Source: UBA7703 sp963667195 (GTDB taxonomy: Bacteria; Bacillota; Clostridia; Christensenellales; CAG-138). From it: DNA of 64,000 nt. The translations under genes and the position numbers were made by a program. Below the pieces are notes generated by a model. That model ran no database searches. It was given only the letters and a program-made list of their open reading frames with translations, and was not told where the DNA came from. The stretch's first letter is position 1. The number at the start of each line of letters is the position of its first letter. Location: assembly GCA_963667195.1 (NCBI GenBank), contig OY762962.1:868001-932000 (forward strand). The letters run 5' to 3'. Positions 1 through 8,451 of the stretch are shown one piece after another.

Positions 1-650
1 AAGATCAGCGTCACGCTGTTGTAGGCGATCGCGGCGGGGTCTTCCCCGTTCGCCGTGGAGGAGGAAAGCGAGGTTCCGATTGCCGCAACCAGCACATTTT
101 GCGCCGCAATGACGGTCGTGCTCTGCGAGGTGCCACCCTGCGGTGCCTCGGTTGTCGTGTCGGTTCCCGTCTGCGTCTGGGCTGCAGCCGCGGCTTTCAT
201 ATCGAAGCTTGTCGAGGTATAGGAGATCACGTCCACATAGTCTCCGCGTTTGATGAAGCCCGCAATGCCACTGACTTCATCCACCGAAACGGTCACGGCG
301 CGCATGCCTTCCGGCACAACATAGGCAAGGCCGCTGTCGGTTGCGCCGAACTGCTTCAGTTTCGAGGGAAGAATTTCTTCTCCCGCGAGGATATCGCTAA
401 CCGTCACGAGGCCGACTACTTCCTCAATCGTGCGCGCGGCAAGCGGGTGTGCGTAGCCCTGCGGAATCTGCTTGAGCGTCAGCATATCGGCGGTAATCTG
501 CGTGTAAGCAGGAATATCGGTGGCAGCCGCAACGACGGTATCATACTGCACCTCCACCTGCTTCTCTGCTTCCAGATTGCCGAGATAAAAATACAGCAAA
601 GCACCCGCGCACAGAGCTGCGATCAAAGCGAATATGACGATTTTTTTCAT
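1..650 (-). CDS. cpaB: Flp pilus assembly protein CpaB/RcpC (partial, cut by left edge)
   Basis: The reading frame is open from the ATG at 650 to the window edge, so the C-terminus is missing. An AGGAGG site sits just upstream of the start. The protein opens with a short membrane anchor (MKKIVIFALIAALCAGALLY, residues 1-20), followed by a SAF-type region (residues about 40-110, with motifs such as YDTVVAAATDIPAYTQ, ILPSKL and VPEGMRAVTVSVDEVSG) and then the GDYVDVI segment typical of RcpC/CpaB. CpaB is the periplasmic or cell-wall-side assembly factor of Tad secretion systems. It is the last gene visible in a pilus operon that presumably continues to the left with cpaF/tadB/tadC; that continuation is inference. 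Confidence 0.88.
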   Translation of the reverse strand, partial: MKKIVIFALIAALCAGALLYFYLGNLEAEKQVEVQYDTVVAAATDIPAYTQITADMLTLKQIPQGYAHPLAARTIEEVVGLVTVSDILAGEEILPSKLKQFGATDSGLAYVVPEGMRAVTVSVDEVSGIAGFIKRGDYVDVISYTSTSFDMKAAAAAQTQTGTDTTTEAPQGGTSQSTTVIAAQNVLVAAIGTSLSSSTANGEDPAAIAYNSVTLI

Positions 651-804
651 TTGACCCCTCCTGCCGGATCTGCGGAAGCGCTCCGCCTGATCCAATGCGC
701 ACGACGTGAGATTTGAATACCCGGTTTGTGTTTCTCTTTAATCGAAAGCATACAAATACGGTATGCCATTTTTCCAATGGAGCGGTTTTTATCGCTTCCG
801 CGCG

Positions 805-1221
805 CTAACCCATCTTCATCGTACAGGTTGATACGATATGGTAGTTGCCGCCGGGCGCGAGAAACGCGGTCAGCGGGGTCAGCGTCGGCAGATCGTAGGC
901 CGTGGTAACCGTAATATTCCCGTCCTTAAAGCTGGACGGGTTCGAGAACGTGACGGTGACCGTAACGGTCTTCGTCATATAGCTGGGTTTCTTGCTGGTA
1001 ACCGCATCATTGACCGCGGTCGTGCAGGCAGTGGTCGATGTTCCGACGATGCCCGCGCGCGTGGCCTCACGCGTGATCGTATCCATGACCTGGCGTGTGG
1101 AAGCAAGCCAGCCCATCTCCAGCATTCCAAAGATCAAAAGCAATACAAGAGGAAGCGTAATCGCCAGCTCAACGAGGGATTGCCCACTCTCGCCGCGCCT
1201 CAGTTTCGCTAAGTGCTTCAT
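805..1221 (-). CDS. TadE-like pilus pseudopilin
   Basis: About 138 residues. The N-terminus has a short basic leader, then GESGQSLVELAITLPLVLLL, the TadE/TadG signature: a prepilin-like cleavage region, a Glu five residues into the hydrophobic helix, and one transmembrane helix. The remainder (residues about 60-138) is Thr/Val-rich beta structure expected outside the membrane. The AGGAGG site is 7 nt from the ATG at 1221; an in-frame GTG at 1224 is only 4 nt away and less likely. TadE proteins are minor pseudopilins processed by the prepilin peptidase encoded upstream. It lies in the Tad operon between the Flp pilins and cpaB. Confidence 0.85.
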   Translation of the reverse strand: MKHLAKLRRGESGQSLVELAITLPLVLLLIFGMLEMGWLASTRQVMDTITREATRAGIVGTSTTACTTAVNDAVTSKKPSYMTKTVTVTVTFSNPSSFKDGNITVTTAYDLPTLTPLTAFLAPGGNYHIVSTCTMKMG

Positions 1222-1355
1222 CACTTTTCCTCCTGTTTACAGTGTATCGTTTTACGGGGGCTCCTCTTCGAGCCGGCGCATTGTGCGTCCGCCGACCTCC
1301 GTCCGGAAATCGAAGACGCCGCTTGCCTCACGAAAATAGTTCAACAAGTGCCGAA

Positions 1356-1391
1356 ATGAGAGCGCCCCGCATGTTAGATGGTCGCTCTCAT
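1356..1391 (-). promoter_or_regulatory. Intercistronic hairpin between pilin and TadE genes
   Basis: A perfect 9-bp stem (ATGAGAGCG / CGCTCTCAT) with an 18-nt loop lies in the 378-bp gap between the second Flp pilin and tadE. On the minus strand it is followed by only a short T stretch, so it is a weak terminator or an RNA-stability element. Such a hairpin would fit high expression of the pilin genes relative to the downstream assembly genes; that role is inference. The rest of the gap shows no gene. Confidence 0.5.
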
Positions 1392-1599
1392 ATATTAAAA
1401 ATTTATTTGTCTCCAGCGCGAGTCATGCAAATCGCCAATCGCGCTATCGAATAATCACCGATCGACATCTCTCACGGCGTTTGGAAAAGAGGATGCAAGA
1501 CGATGCCTAACAAACCGTTTGCTGAAAATATACGAATGACGCACCGTCATTGACTTCCTGCGCAAGTTGCGTTCTGCGCCTTGGATGCCAAAACTGTGG

Positions 1600-1752
1600 T
1601 TATTTGAAGCTCTCACTGGTATTGGTAAAAAATGAGGAAACACTATTACCAAGCAGTGAGATACCACCAATGACGACTAACGCAACCAGCAGAATAATCA
1701 GGCTGTATTCTACCAGACCCTGACCTGCTTCGCAGTAAATGAATTGTTTCAT
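1600..1752 (-). CDS. Flp-type pilin (second copy)
   Basis: A 50-residue protein: MKQFIYCEAGQGLVEYSLII, then a hydrophobic helix (LLVALVVIGGISLLG) and a short polar tail. It has the Flp signature, a short leader ending in Gly before a helix with the conserved Glu-Tyr pair (LVEY). Flp pilins are the major subunits of Tad pili after cleavage by a TadV/CpaA peptidase. An AGAGG site lies about 10 nt before the ATG. It follows the first pilin by 29 bp and is clearly a diverged tandem duplicate of it. Confidence 0.9.
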   Translation of the reverse strand: MKQFIYCEAGQGLVEYSLIILLVALVVIGGISLLGNSVSSFFTNTSESFK

Positions 1753-1781
1753 CGTCCCGCATCCTCTTTCCCGTACGTAGC

Positions 1782-1937
1782 TTATTTGTTCAGGTTGTCC
1801 GTGGCTTTCTTGAACGTGTTGGTGATGCCGCCGCTCAGAAGCGTGATGGCGCCAATGACGACAACCGCGACCAGCGCGATGATCAGACCGTACTCCACCA
1901 TGCCCTGGCCTTCCTCGTTCATAAGGAACTTTTTCAT
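1782..1937 (-). CDS. Flp-type pilin (first copy)
   Basis: A 51-residue protein beginning MKKFLMNEEGQGMVEYGLII with a single hydrophobic helix (ALVAVVVIGAITLL) and a short tail rich in Asn, Lys and Thr. The EEGQGMVEYG motif is the classic Flp prepilin cleavage region, with Glu5 and Tyr6 of the mature helix. AGGAGG lies 8 nt before the ATG, the strongest site in the operon, which fits the major subunit. The prepilin peptidase that would process it is encoded upstream in the same direction. Confidence 0.93.
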   Translation of the reverse strand: MKKFLMNEEGQGMVEYGLIIALVAVVVIGAITLLSGGITNTFKKATDNLNK

Positions 1938-2164
1938 AATACATTTCCTCCTTTCCACAAGAATCTTCGCATTCCGGTCTTTGCCGCGCCGGACACTGCA
2001 GTAATTGCAATGTTGGCGCTGCGGATCAGAAGCGAAACTTTTTACGGTGATGGCTCCCGCGAAATGCGCGTTCACCAAGCCGATATTACCTATTTCCCAT
2101 CCACGAATATGGTTCACTTGTCTTTTTAAAACTTTGTTTGCCCGCTGCCGCTCTCGTCTCTGTG

Positions 2165-2803
2165 TCAAACCAGTAGGATCGACATCACGATCAGCGCCAG
2201 CGCCAGAAACGGCCCCATGGGAATCATGGTCTTGAACCGCTGAATCAGCGGCACGTCCCGCTCCAGCAGGATATATAGTAAGACCAGCGCGCCCATCGCG
2301 GCGACGGCATACAGCCCGCCGATCAAACCCAGCGCGAATCCCATTGCCGCGGCCAGCTTGATGTCCCCCGCTCCCACCTGTTTTCCAAAGAAGCTCGGGA
2401 CTAGGAAGATGATAAAGCACACGGCCAACCCCAGCAGAGACTGCCAGATGTTGAACGCGATTGCTCCGGTAAACCCGAACACCGCCGAAAGAATCAGAAT
2501 CGAAAGCACCAGTTCGTTGGGAATCACGCGGTGCTTGGCGTCGATATATAACACGCAGGCGGAAACGAACAGCAGCAGGATGAAGTATAGCCCTCGGAAC
2601 GAAATCCCTGCCCGCCAGCCGATGACACCGCCAATCAGCACGAGACCCGCAAATAACATCCAGAAATGCTTTTTCTCCATCTCCGGTGCGAATCCCCGCT
2701 GTTTGAGCAGCAGTCCGCTGACAAATCTGACGAGAAACGTCAGGGCGGCTCCAATCGCTGCCCCAAGCGCAATGCCGCCGATGAGCGGCAACAACTCCTG
2801 CAT
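2165..2803 (-). CDS. Type IV prepilin peptidase (A24 family, TadV/CpaA-like)
   Basis: 212 residues, nearly all hydrophobic, with about seven predicted membrane segments. The two aspartates of A24 peptidases are visible in YIDAKHRVIPN (about residues 87-97) and in GAGDIKLAAAMG (about 144-155, the GxGD motif). It lacks the N-terminal cysteine-rich methylase domain of full-length PilD, as in TadV/CpaA. Its role is to cleave the Flp and TadE-like prepilins encoded immediately downstream. It is the first gene of the visible operon, and its upstream region carries the proposed c-di-GMP riboswitch. Confidence 0.92.
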   Translation of the reverse strand: MQELLPLIGGIALGAAIGAALTFLVRFVSGLLLKQRGFAPEMEKKHFWMLFAGLVLIGGVIGWRAGISFRGLYFILLLFVSACVLYIDAKHRVIPNELVLSILILSAVFGFTGAIAFNIWQSLLGLAVCFIIFLVPSFFGKQVGAGDIKLAAAMGFALGLIGGLYAVAAMGALVLLYILLERDVPLIQRFKTMIPMGPFLALALIVMSILLV

Positions 2804-2965
2804 TCCAATCTCCTCATCCGTGCCCGATATACGGGTTTACTCTACCGCAGGCGCGAAACACGGCTTACCATTATTGTATCATTTCTATTACATGATAGCA
2901 TTAGTTTTTGAACAACCAGTTCACTTGTCATGAAACATCGCATCAAAAACCACATATAGAAAATG

Positions 2966-3001
2966 ACGGTTCCAATTCCCACCGAATTTAGAACCGTCAC
3001 G
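2966..3001 (-). terminator. Candidate expression-platform hairpin of the riboswitch
   Basis: A strong hairpin (outer stem GTGACGGTTC / GAACCGTCA, inner AATTC / GAATT, five-base loop) sits between the riboswitch aptamer and the prepilin peptidase gene. Read on the minus strand it is followed by TTTTCTATAT, an imperfect U tract; on the plus strand by TCTTTTTCG. A second hairpin, 3015-3044 (CAAC.AAGCCT / AGGCTT.GTTG), lies between it and the aptamer. The pair would suit a switch between terminator and antiterminator, but I cannot fold alternatives here. Confidence 0.55.
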
Positions 3002-3063
3002 TCTTTTTCGAATCACAACTAAGCCTAAAGAAAGGCTTTGTTGAAAAAACGTGAGTTCTTCAT

Positions 3064-3143
3064 TCGGAAACTGGCTGCCATAGCGTTGCCGCCGGTAGGC
3101 CCTTTAGCTTTGCGACGCCTGCTTTCGCGGGTTGTGCCTTTTA
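3064..3143 (-). promoter_or_regulatory. Cyclic di-GMP-I (GEMM-I) riboswitch aptamer
   Basis: Read on the minus strand the segment contains, in order, AAGGCACAACC, a stem capped by a GAAA tetraloop (CCCGCGAAAGCAGG), the diagnostic GTCGCAAAGCTAAAGGGCCTA, a variable hairpin, and ATGGCAGCCAGTTTCCG. This is the order and spacing of the c-di-GMP-I class: GNRA loop, ACGCAAAGC core, GGGYCTA, then the tetraloop receptor and ATGGCAGCC. Small deviations are TCGCAAAGC for ACGCAAAGC and an extra C in GGCAAACC. It lies about 260 nt upstream of the prepilin peptidase, so it would couple Tad pilus expression to c-di-GMP. The class and pilus link are established in other clostridia; this copy is a call by eye. 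Confidence 0.8.
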
Positions 3144-3149
3144 CGTGGG

Positions 3150-4114
3150 AAGAAAATCACCTATATACAGCTATCAAAGTGCACTTGCCGCCCGATGGTT
3201 TGCTAAACTGTTGATCCGGTCAAGCAATCCGCGCGGCATTTTTTTATTGTTACGGCAATTGGACGAATAAAAACCAATCACCTTACGATAAAACAGCTCA
3301 AACGATTTCGTAGATTCCTATGCATCTACGGCGCACCATTCGCCTCCCGGCAAACGAAAGCGCCATATCTAGCGCTCGTCCCGCTTGCATATACTACACG
3401 TTGAAAGCGAATATCCGCCTTCCTGTTTTGCATACGCCTCAAGCGCATATGCAAGGGTTTCTGATTCGCAGCCATTCTACTGTCCTATGCCGTATTGAAA
3501 AGCGGCCTTGTTTGAACCGTATGGCCTGCTATAAATATGCGCTCAGTATGGTTCGTACAAATAAAGCCCGTAACCAAAATATCCACCGTGAATCCGTACA
3601 AAACCACTTATTTCACATCTTAACCCAAGTGATGCAAAATTGCATAAAAAACCGCGAAAGTTCATGAATTATTAACAGTCCGGCGTAGACAGCCTCTTCT
3701 GCCACGGAGACACCCGCATCATGAAGTACAAATCTGCATAGTCTAGAAAATATCAAATTCGCAAACAGTTGTCAAGTGATTATACACGCCATAATACCGT
3801 ATATCGCCGTTACATCGTAACTTTTTACTACTATTTTGTGATTTTTGCATTCTTTTCTGTTGCTTCGTCGATACAATTCACGTAACCGCGATGTAATTAT
3901 TGCCAGAAAAACCTGAAACAAGCTTATTCCAGCGGAGGAACGCGTATCCGCCATCTTCAACGCCGCTAGAAAAATATTTTTTCAAAAAGCGCAATCAATC
4001 TTTCACTTATGGTCGGCAATCCTTGAAAAATCGGCGTGTGGAATCCGCTGCACTCTGATCCGCATTTCCTCGTCGTACCTGGTAAACCTTCAAAGACGGC
4101 TTCATGCAAACCCG
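3150..4114. other. Long intergenic stretch without a convincing gene
   Basis: About 960 bp, more AT-rich than the flanks. The open frames present (for example 3320-3667 plus and 3772-3960 minus) have no ribosome-binding site, no recognisable domain and an amino-acid composition unlike protein. The part nearest the riboswitch should hold the pilus operon promoter, but I could not find a convincing -35/-10 pair. Confidence 0.6.
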
Positions 4115-6067
4115 TTATTGGAAGAAGACCGGCCTGCGCAGATATCGGAACCCGCTGCTCCAGCCATCGGTGACGACGACGCCGTCCTGTACGGAGGAAC
4201 AGTGCGCAACCAGATAGCTCCCGTCTTCATCGACCGACACGATGATGCCGACGTGGTTGTATTGCAACTGGCCCGGCGCGCTCAGGAACACCAGATCACC
4301 CGGTTGGCCTTCATCCCAGCCGATCGCCTCCGAATGTGCCCACTGGTTGCTGGAGCCGTTGCCGATGGCGCGCAACACGCCGGGATCACCCGTCGCGTTG
4401 ATGAACACCCAGCTGACAAATCCGCTGCAATCAAGACCAAAATCCTTGGAGACCTTCACCGTATCGCCGTCCGCCGCCTCGTTTCCGTTGCCCCAGGCGT
4501 TGTTCCAGCCCAGGCGGTTATACTTGCCGCCAAACACATAGGAAACCTTGCCGACCAGCGAAAGCGCGGTTTCGACCACTTCTTTGCGATCGACATTGAT
4601 GTTCTCCGGGAGGGTATCCACCAATGCCTCAAGCCCTTCCGGCGTCGTCTCCGCAAACGCGTCGTTTCCCGTCATGGAGGCAAACGTCCGCTGAAACTCC
4701 GGTTGCATAAGCTCGTACAGAAAGTCCCTGCGCGCGGCGCTTAAGCCATACGCATCCGCCATGTCCTCATACGACTTGGCGCTTAGTAGCACGTTTGCCG
4801 TGCCGTCCATGCGGAAGGTGTCGATCTGGTTCATGTCCCAGAATACGCTATCGAGCCGATCCAGCGGAATGGCGCTGAGCTGGTCAACGTTCAGCGGATG
4901 CTCCTCATCCGACACGTTCTGCGCCAGGAAGATGGCGAGCACGTCCGACCAGTTGGTCACCTTTGCGTCGATGGTCGGCTGCACATCCTTGGCGGTGGAG
5001 GTTACCTCGTCGGTGTCATTCTCCGCACTCGAAGGCGCAAGAATGCGGGCCTCCGCGTTTTCCGCAAGAGCCTGCTGCACCTTCTCTTGATATTCGGTGT
5101 TGAGTTTTGCGATTCTTTGACTCAGCTGATCGCCCACCGCGTCGCGATAGGCAACTAAAATCTGATAGCGTTCCCTGCTGCTCCCTTTCGGCGCGTTCGC
5201 CTCTTCCGAAACGGCTGTGTCCTCTTCCGCCGCGCCTTCCACGATGACTTCTCGCTTGGCGGTCACGAGTTCGCCTTGCTCAAACGCGCCGTATGTCACG
5301 CTGTAGGTGCCGGGTGTATCCGCGCGGAAACCGCCGTTGTCCACGACCCAAACGGCTACGGGCTGACCAAACTCGGTCTGTGCGCTCACGCCGTCGAGCA
5401 GGGTAAATCCGTCCTGCTTGGGCGCGATGGAGACGGCGTTTGCCGTGATCGTTACTTTTCCGGGCGCGGCGCTCGGCACGGGCAGCGGCGTGGGCGTCGC
5501 TGTTCCGTCTGTGGTCGAGTCCGTCTGCGTCAGCGTGATCTTTGCCAGCGTATCCTGCGATAGATCATAGGTGTTCGTGTCGCCATCGCAAACACGATAG
5601 CCGGAGAGCGACGCGCTCGCGCGATAGCTATAGCCCACGGGCAGCATCCACGAAACCCTGCCGTCGCTGCCGGTCACGCCGGAGAACAGCAGCGCACCGT
5701 CCTGATAGAGCGAAACGCGCGCGCCGGAGAGCGCAAGCGCGCTTGCGTCCTGCGCGAGCACGGTGAGGCGATGTAGCTCCGGCGTCTGGGACGGCAACGG
5801 GGTCTCGGACGCGGCGCCCGTTCCCTGCGGCGTTGGCGTAGGCGCGGGCGTCGCAGCCGGGGAGGCGCTTTCCGTCCCGGTTGTGAGTTCCGGCGACGGG
5901 TTTGCATCCTGCGGCACGACGTCCTGCTGCACCGAGTATAGTTTGCTTTCGAGAGAATAATCCAGCGCGCGCACCGTTTCGCCCGCGCAACCGAGCTGCA
6001 TCAGCAGAAGGAAGACGCTGAAGAGCGAAAGCACGCACTTGAAAATTCTCTTGTTCCCTAGCTTCAT
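4115..6067 (-). CDS. Secreted NlpC/P60 peptidoglycan hydrolase with Ig-like domains
   Basis: 650 residues. An N-terminal signal segment (residues about 9-28) ends in LGCAGE, possibly a lipoprotein site though the -3 position is not ideal. Then follow a Pro/Thr linker (residues 55-95), a carboxypeptidase-regulatory-like beta domain (about 97-175), a bacterial Ig/DUF5011-like domain (about 205-278), a helical stretch and a C-terminal NlpC/P60 domain. The papain-like triad is visible: Cys547 in LDCSGF, His605 in YNHVGI and His622 in VAHCSS. NlpC/P60 enzymes cut stem peptides (gamma-D-Glu to meso-DAP) or act as amidases. It is followed downstream only by the 1-kb gap; signal peptidase I lies upstream in the same direction. 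Confidence 0.88.
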   Translation of the reverse strand: MKLGNKRIFKCVLSLFSVFLLLMQLGCAGETVRALDYSLESKLYSVQQDVVPQDANPSPELTTGTESASPAATPAPTPTPQGTGAASETPLPSQTPELHRLTVLAQDASALALSGARVSLYQDGALLFSGVTGSDGRVSWMLPVGYSYRASASLSGYRVCDGDTNTYDLSQDTLAKITLTQTDSTTDGTATPTPLPVPSAAPGKVTITANAVSIAPKQDGFTLLDGVSAQTEFGQPVAVWVVDNGGFRADTPGTYSVTYGAFEQGELVTAKREVIVEGAAEEDTAVSEEANAPKGSSRERYQILVAYRDAVGDQLSQRIAKLNTEYQEKVQQALAENAEARILAPSSAENDTDEVTSTAKDVQPTIDAKVTNWSDVLAIFLAQNVSDEEHPLNVDQLSAIPLDRLDSVFWDMNQIDTFRMDGTANVLLSAKSYEDMADAYGLSAARRDFLYELMQPEFQRTFASMTGNDAFAETTPEGLEALVDTLPENINVDRKEVVETALSLVGKVSYVFGGKYNRLGWNNAWGNGNEAADGDTVKVSKDFGLDCSGFVSWVFINATGDPGVLRAIGNGSSNQWAHSEAIGWDEGQPGDLVFLSAPGQLQYNHVGIIVSVDEDGSYLVAHCSSVQDGVVVTDGWSSGFRYLRRPVFFQ

Positions 6068-6160
6068 GAGTTCCTGTCCTTATATTCTTCCGGAACAGCC
6101 AAATCTGATCCGGTCTATCCGCTGAAATGTACGGTTGACTGCGATTTGTTCCATGTGCCG

Positions 6161-6730
6161 TTATGGCACCGTATCCCGCAGCATGTTGGTCACGACGCCG
6201 CGCACGGAATCGCTCGAAATCTGGCCGACGCGCACATCCCGGCTGTCGATGGATGCCGCGCGGTTATCGCCGAGTACGAAGAGCTTTCCGCTCTCCACGG
6301 TGATCTCCGGCGTGGCGCTGTTGCCGTACGCGTCGGGGATCATGTACGCCTCTTCCTGCAAGACGCCGTTTCGCATCACGTGACCATCCGCCGTGATCTG
6401 AATCACGTCTCCGGGCAGGCCCGCCACGCGCTTGATCACGAGTCCGTAGACATCGCCCGCGTCGAAGATGATCAAATCTCCATACGTTGGCTTGACAAAC
6501 CCGACGTAAAAAACGCGGTCTCCCGACATCAGTGTGGGCTTCATCGAATCCCCGGTGACGGTGTATTGGCGGATGTAGAGCAGAGAAAGAGTCGCAATCA
6601 GCAACAGAATGATGCATACACTTAATAATGCACTGAATATTTTCCCGCTTTTCTTTGGATGCGGCGCTTGATCATACGCCGAATATTCAGCCGGATCCTC
6701 ATACCGCATGCCTCTTTCGGAATCGCGCAT
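6161..6730 (-). CDS. lepB: Signal peptidase I
   Basis: 189 residues: a cytoplasmic N-terminus, one membrane anchor (about residues 31-53) and an S26 catalytic domain. The catalytic Ser62 is in GDSMKPTL and the general-base Lys100 in VIKRVAGLPGD; the box E motif LGDNRAASIDSRD is intact. This is a single-anchor SipS-type enzyme that removes signal peptides from exported proteins outside the membrane. A second Met at residue 8 with an AGAGG upstream is an alternative start. It lies 93 bp upstream of the NlpC/P60 gene on the same strand. Confidence 0.94.
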   Translation of the reverse strand: MRDSERGMRYEDPAEYSAYDQAPHPKKSGKIFSALLSVCIILLLIATLSLLYIRQYTVTGDSMKPTLMSGDRVFYVGFVKPTYGDLIIFDAGDVYGLVIKRVAGLPGDVIQITADGHVMRNGVLQEEAYMIPDAYGNSATPEITVESGKLFVLGDNRAASIDSRDVRVGQISSDSVRGVVTNMLRDTVP

Positions 6731-7013
6731 GCTCTATTCCCTTCATACGAAACCGCCTGATTTTAAGGCGAATTAGGGTTTGCAGAACGTCTGCCAATGG
6801 TCTTGGGTCACGTTATTCGCGGAGAAATCATACGCATACGAGTGCATGTATATAACCTGAAAAGATTGTAATATTCTTTTCTCTCCGCTGTCAACTCTCG
6901 CAGCCGGAGCAAGCGGCATCAAAAGTCCGTTTTTCGGCGGAAACGCTTTGATTTTAAAGTTCGTTCATATTATATTGCCACGCTATGAAATACGGCACAG
7001 TTTTGCGAGCTGA

Positions 7014-7289
7014 TCAGGCGATGATGTCGCCATATGCTTCATGGTTCTTCTCCAGCCAAACTTCAGCGTAGGAGCAGGACGCCGTGGCCTTGAGGTGCCG
7101 TGCCCGAAGCTCGTTTGCGAGGGCTTCCATGAGCTTGCCCGCGACGCCCTGTCCGCGCAGCGTGGGGCTGACAAAAGTATGATCGATATCGACCACGCCG
7201 CCGCCAAGCTGGACATAGGTCGCCTCCGCCATCACTTCCTGCTGCTCATTGACGCTGTACGCGCGACCTTCTTCGATTATAAATTCCAT
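7014..7289 (-). CDS. Small GNAT N-acetyltransferase (YidJ/GNAT_C-like)
   Basis: 91 residues, the compact single-domain type of GNAT fold. It carries the acetyl-CoA loop VSPTLRGQGVAGKLM (about residues 40-54), followed by a helix and a final SYAEVWLEKN segment, which resembles the PF14542 group. AAAGGAG lies 8 nt upstream of the ATG. Substrate unknown; the group acetylates small molecules or peptides in the few studied cases. It appears monocistronic. Confidence 0.82.
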   Translation of the reverse strand: MEFIIEEGRAYSVNEQQEVMAEATYVQLGGGVVDIDHTFVSPTLRGQGVAGKLMEALANELRARHLKATASCSYAEVWLEKNHEAYGDIIA

Positions 7290-7482
7290 GGTTCTCTCTC
7301 CTTTGTATGACTGGCGGTCGCTTTTACCGACCGTTTTTCTTTCTATGTAGAATCAGCATAAGCGAAAACCGGCTTGGATGCAACTCTTGCCGTGGCGGGA
7401 AGACAATCGTAAACGATCAAATAATAAGAAAGAAGGAGAATTTCTTCCCCTTCTTTGTTGTTTTGTCCAGATTCTCGGTTCT

Positions 7483-8436
7483 TTATTTGATCAGCTCTTT
7501 GACCGTCTCCACGATGTGATCCGCAGTGAGGCCAAAACGCTTTTGCAGATAATCCTGCGGGCCGACTTCGCCGTATTCGTCGTTGACCGCGACCACGTCG
7601 ATGCGGGCGGTGTTCTCGCGCGCGAGTGTTTCGCAAACCGCGCTGTAGAGCCCGCCGATGCGGTTGTGGTTCTCCGCGACGACGATATTCTTGCACTGCT
7701 TGGCATATTTCTTCACAGCATCCGTATCCAGCGGCTTGATCGTAAAGAAGTTGACCACCGCAGCACTAATCCCGCTCTCGGCGAGCTTGTTTGCCGCCTG
7801 CATCGCCTCGTGCACCATGATGCCGGAAGCAAAGATTGCGACATCCTTACCCTCGCGCAGGGTGATCGCGGGACCGATCGGCGTCTCCGTGCCGTCCGCA
7901 AACACCTTCGCGGCGTTCTTTCTGCCGACGCGGATGTACTTGACTCCCGGCATGTCCTTGCACTGCTTGAGCACGCTGATGAGCATCGGAACATCCGTGA
8001 TGTCGATGATCGTCGCGGTCGGAATCGAGCGATACAGCGCAACATCCTCAAACGGCATATGCGTGCCGCCGTTGAAGGCAGCCGTCACGCCCGGGTCGGT
8101 GCCGATGACAGTGATGTCGTTCTTGGCATATCCCGCGGAGAGAAACACCTGATCGAACACACGGCGCGAGGCAAACGGCCCGAACGTATGCACCACGGGT
8201 TTGAAGCCGGTAGCGGCAAGGCCGCAGGCAACGCCGATCATGTTCGCTTCCGCAATGCCGCAGTTGACGCCGCGCTCCGGGTGTTCACACGCCCAGGAGC
8301 TGGTGCCGATGCAGCTCATCAGATCCGCGTCGAGATAGATAAAATCCGGGTCCTGTTCGCTGAGCTCGCGAATCGTCTTGCCCAGCACATCCTTAAACAG
8401 GCGGGAATCCATGCTTCCATCATAAATCAGTTCCAT
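7483..8436 (-). CDS. Transketolase, C-terminal subunit
   Basis: 317 residues covering the pyrimidine-binding and C-terminal domains of transketolase (as in split enzymes of anaerobes). Recognisable segments are CGIAEANMIGVACGLAATGF, HTFGPFASRRVFDQ (pyrimidine-binding domain) and a C-terminal domain ending EYGEVGPQDYLQKRFGL. With the N-terminal subunit encoded 15 bp upstream it forms the thiamine-diphosphate enzyme that transfers two-carbon ketol units in the non-oxidative pentose phosphate pathway. The pair is clearly co-transcribed. Confidence 0.92.
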   Translation of the reverse strand: MELIYDGSMDSRLFKDVLGKTIRELSEQDPDFIYLDADLMSCIGTSSWACEHPERGVNCGIAEANMIGVACGLAATGFKPVVHTFGPFASRRVFDQVFLSAGYAKNDITVIGTDPGVTAAFNGGTHMPFEDVALYRSIPTATIIDITDVPMLISVLKQCKDMPGVKYIRVGRKNAAKVFADGTETPIGPAITLREGKDVAIFASGIMVHEAMQAANKLAESGISAAVVNFFTIKPLDTDAVKKYAKQCKNIVVAENHNRIGGLYSAVCETLARENTARIDVVAVNDEYGEVGPQDYLQKRFGLTADHIVETVKELIK

Positions 8437-8451
8437 ATTACGATTCCCTCC

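Noticed and set aside
3320..3667. 115-codon plus-strand frame in the 1-kb gap
   Set aside because: No ribosome-binding site, no domain, odd composition; kept as non-coding.
3772..3960. 62-codon minus-strand frame near the NlpC/P60 gene
   Set aside because: No start signal and no similarity I can recognise.
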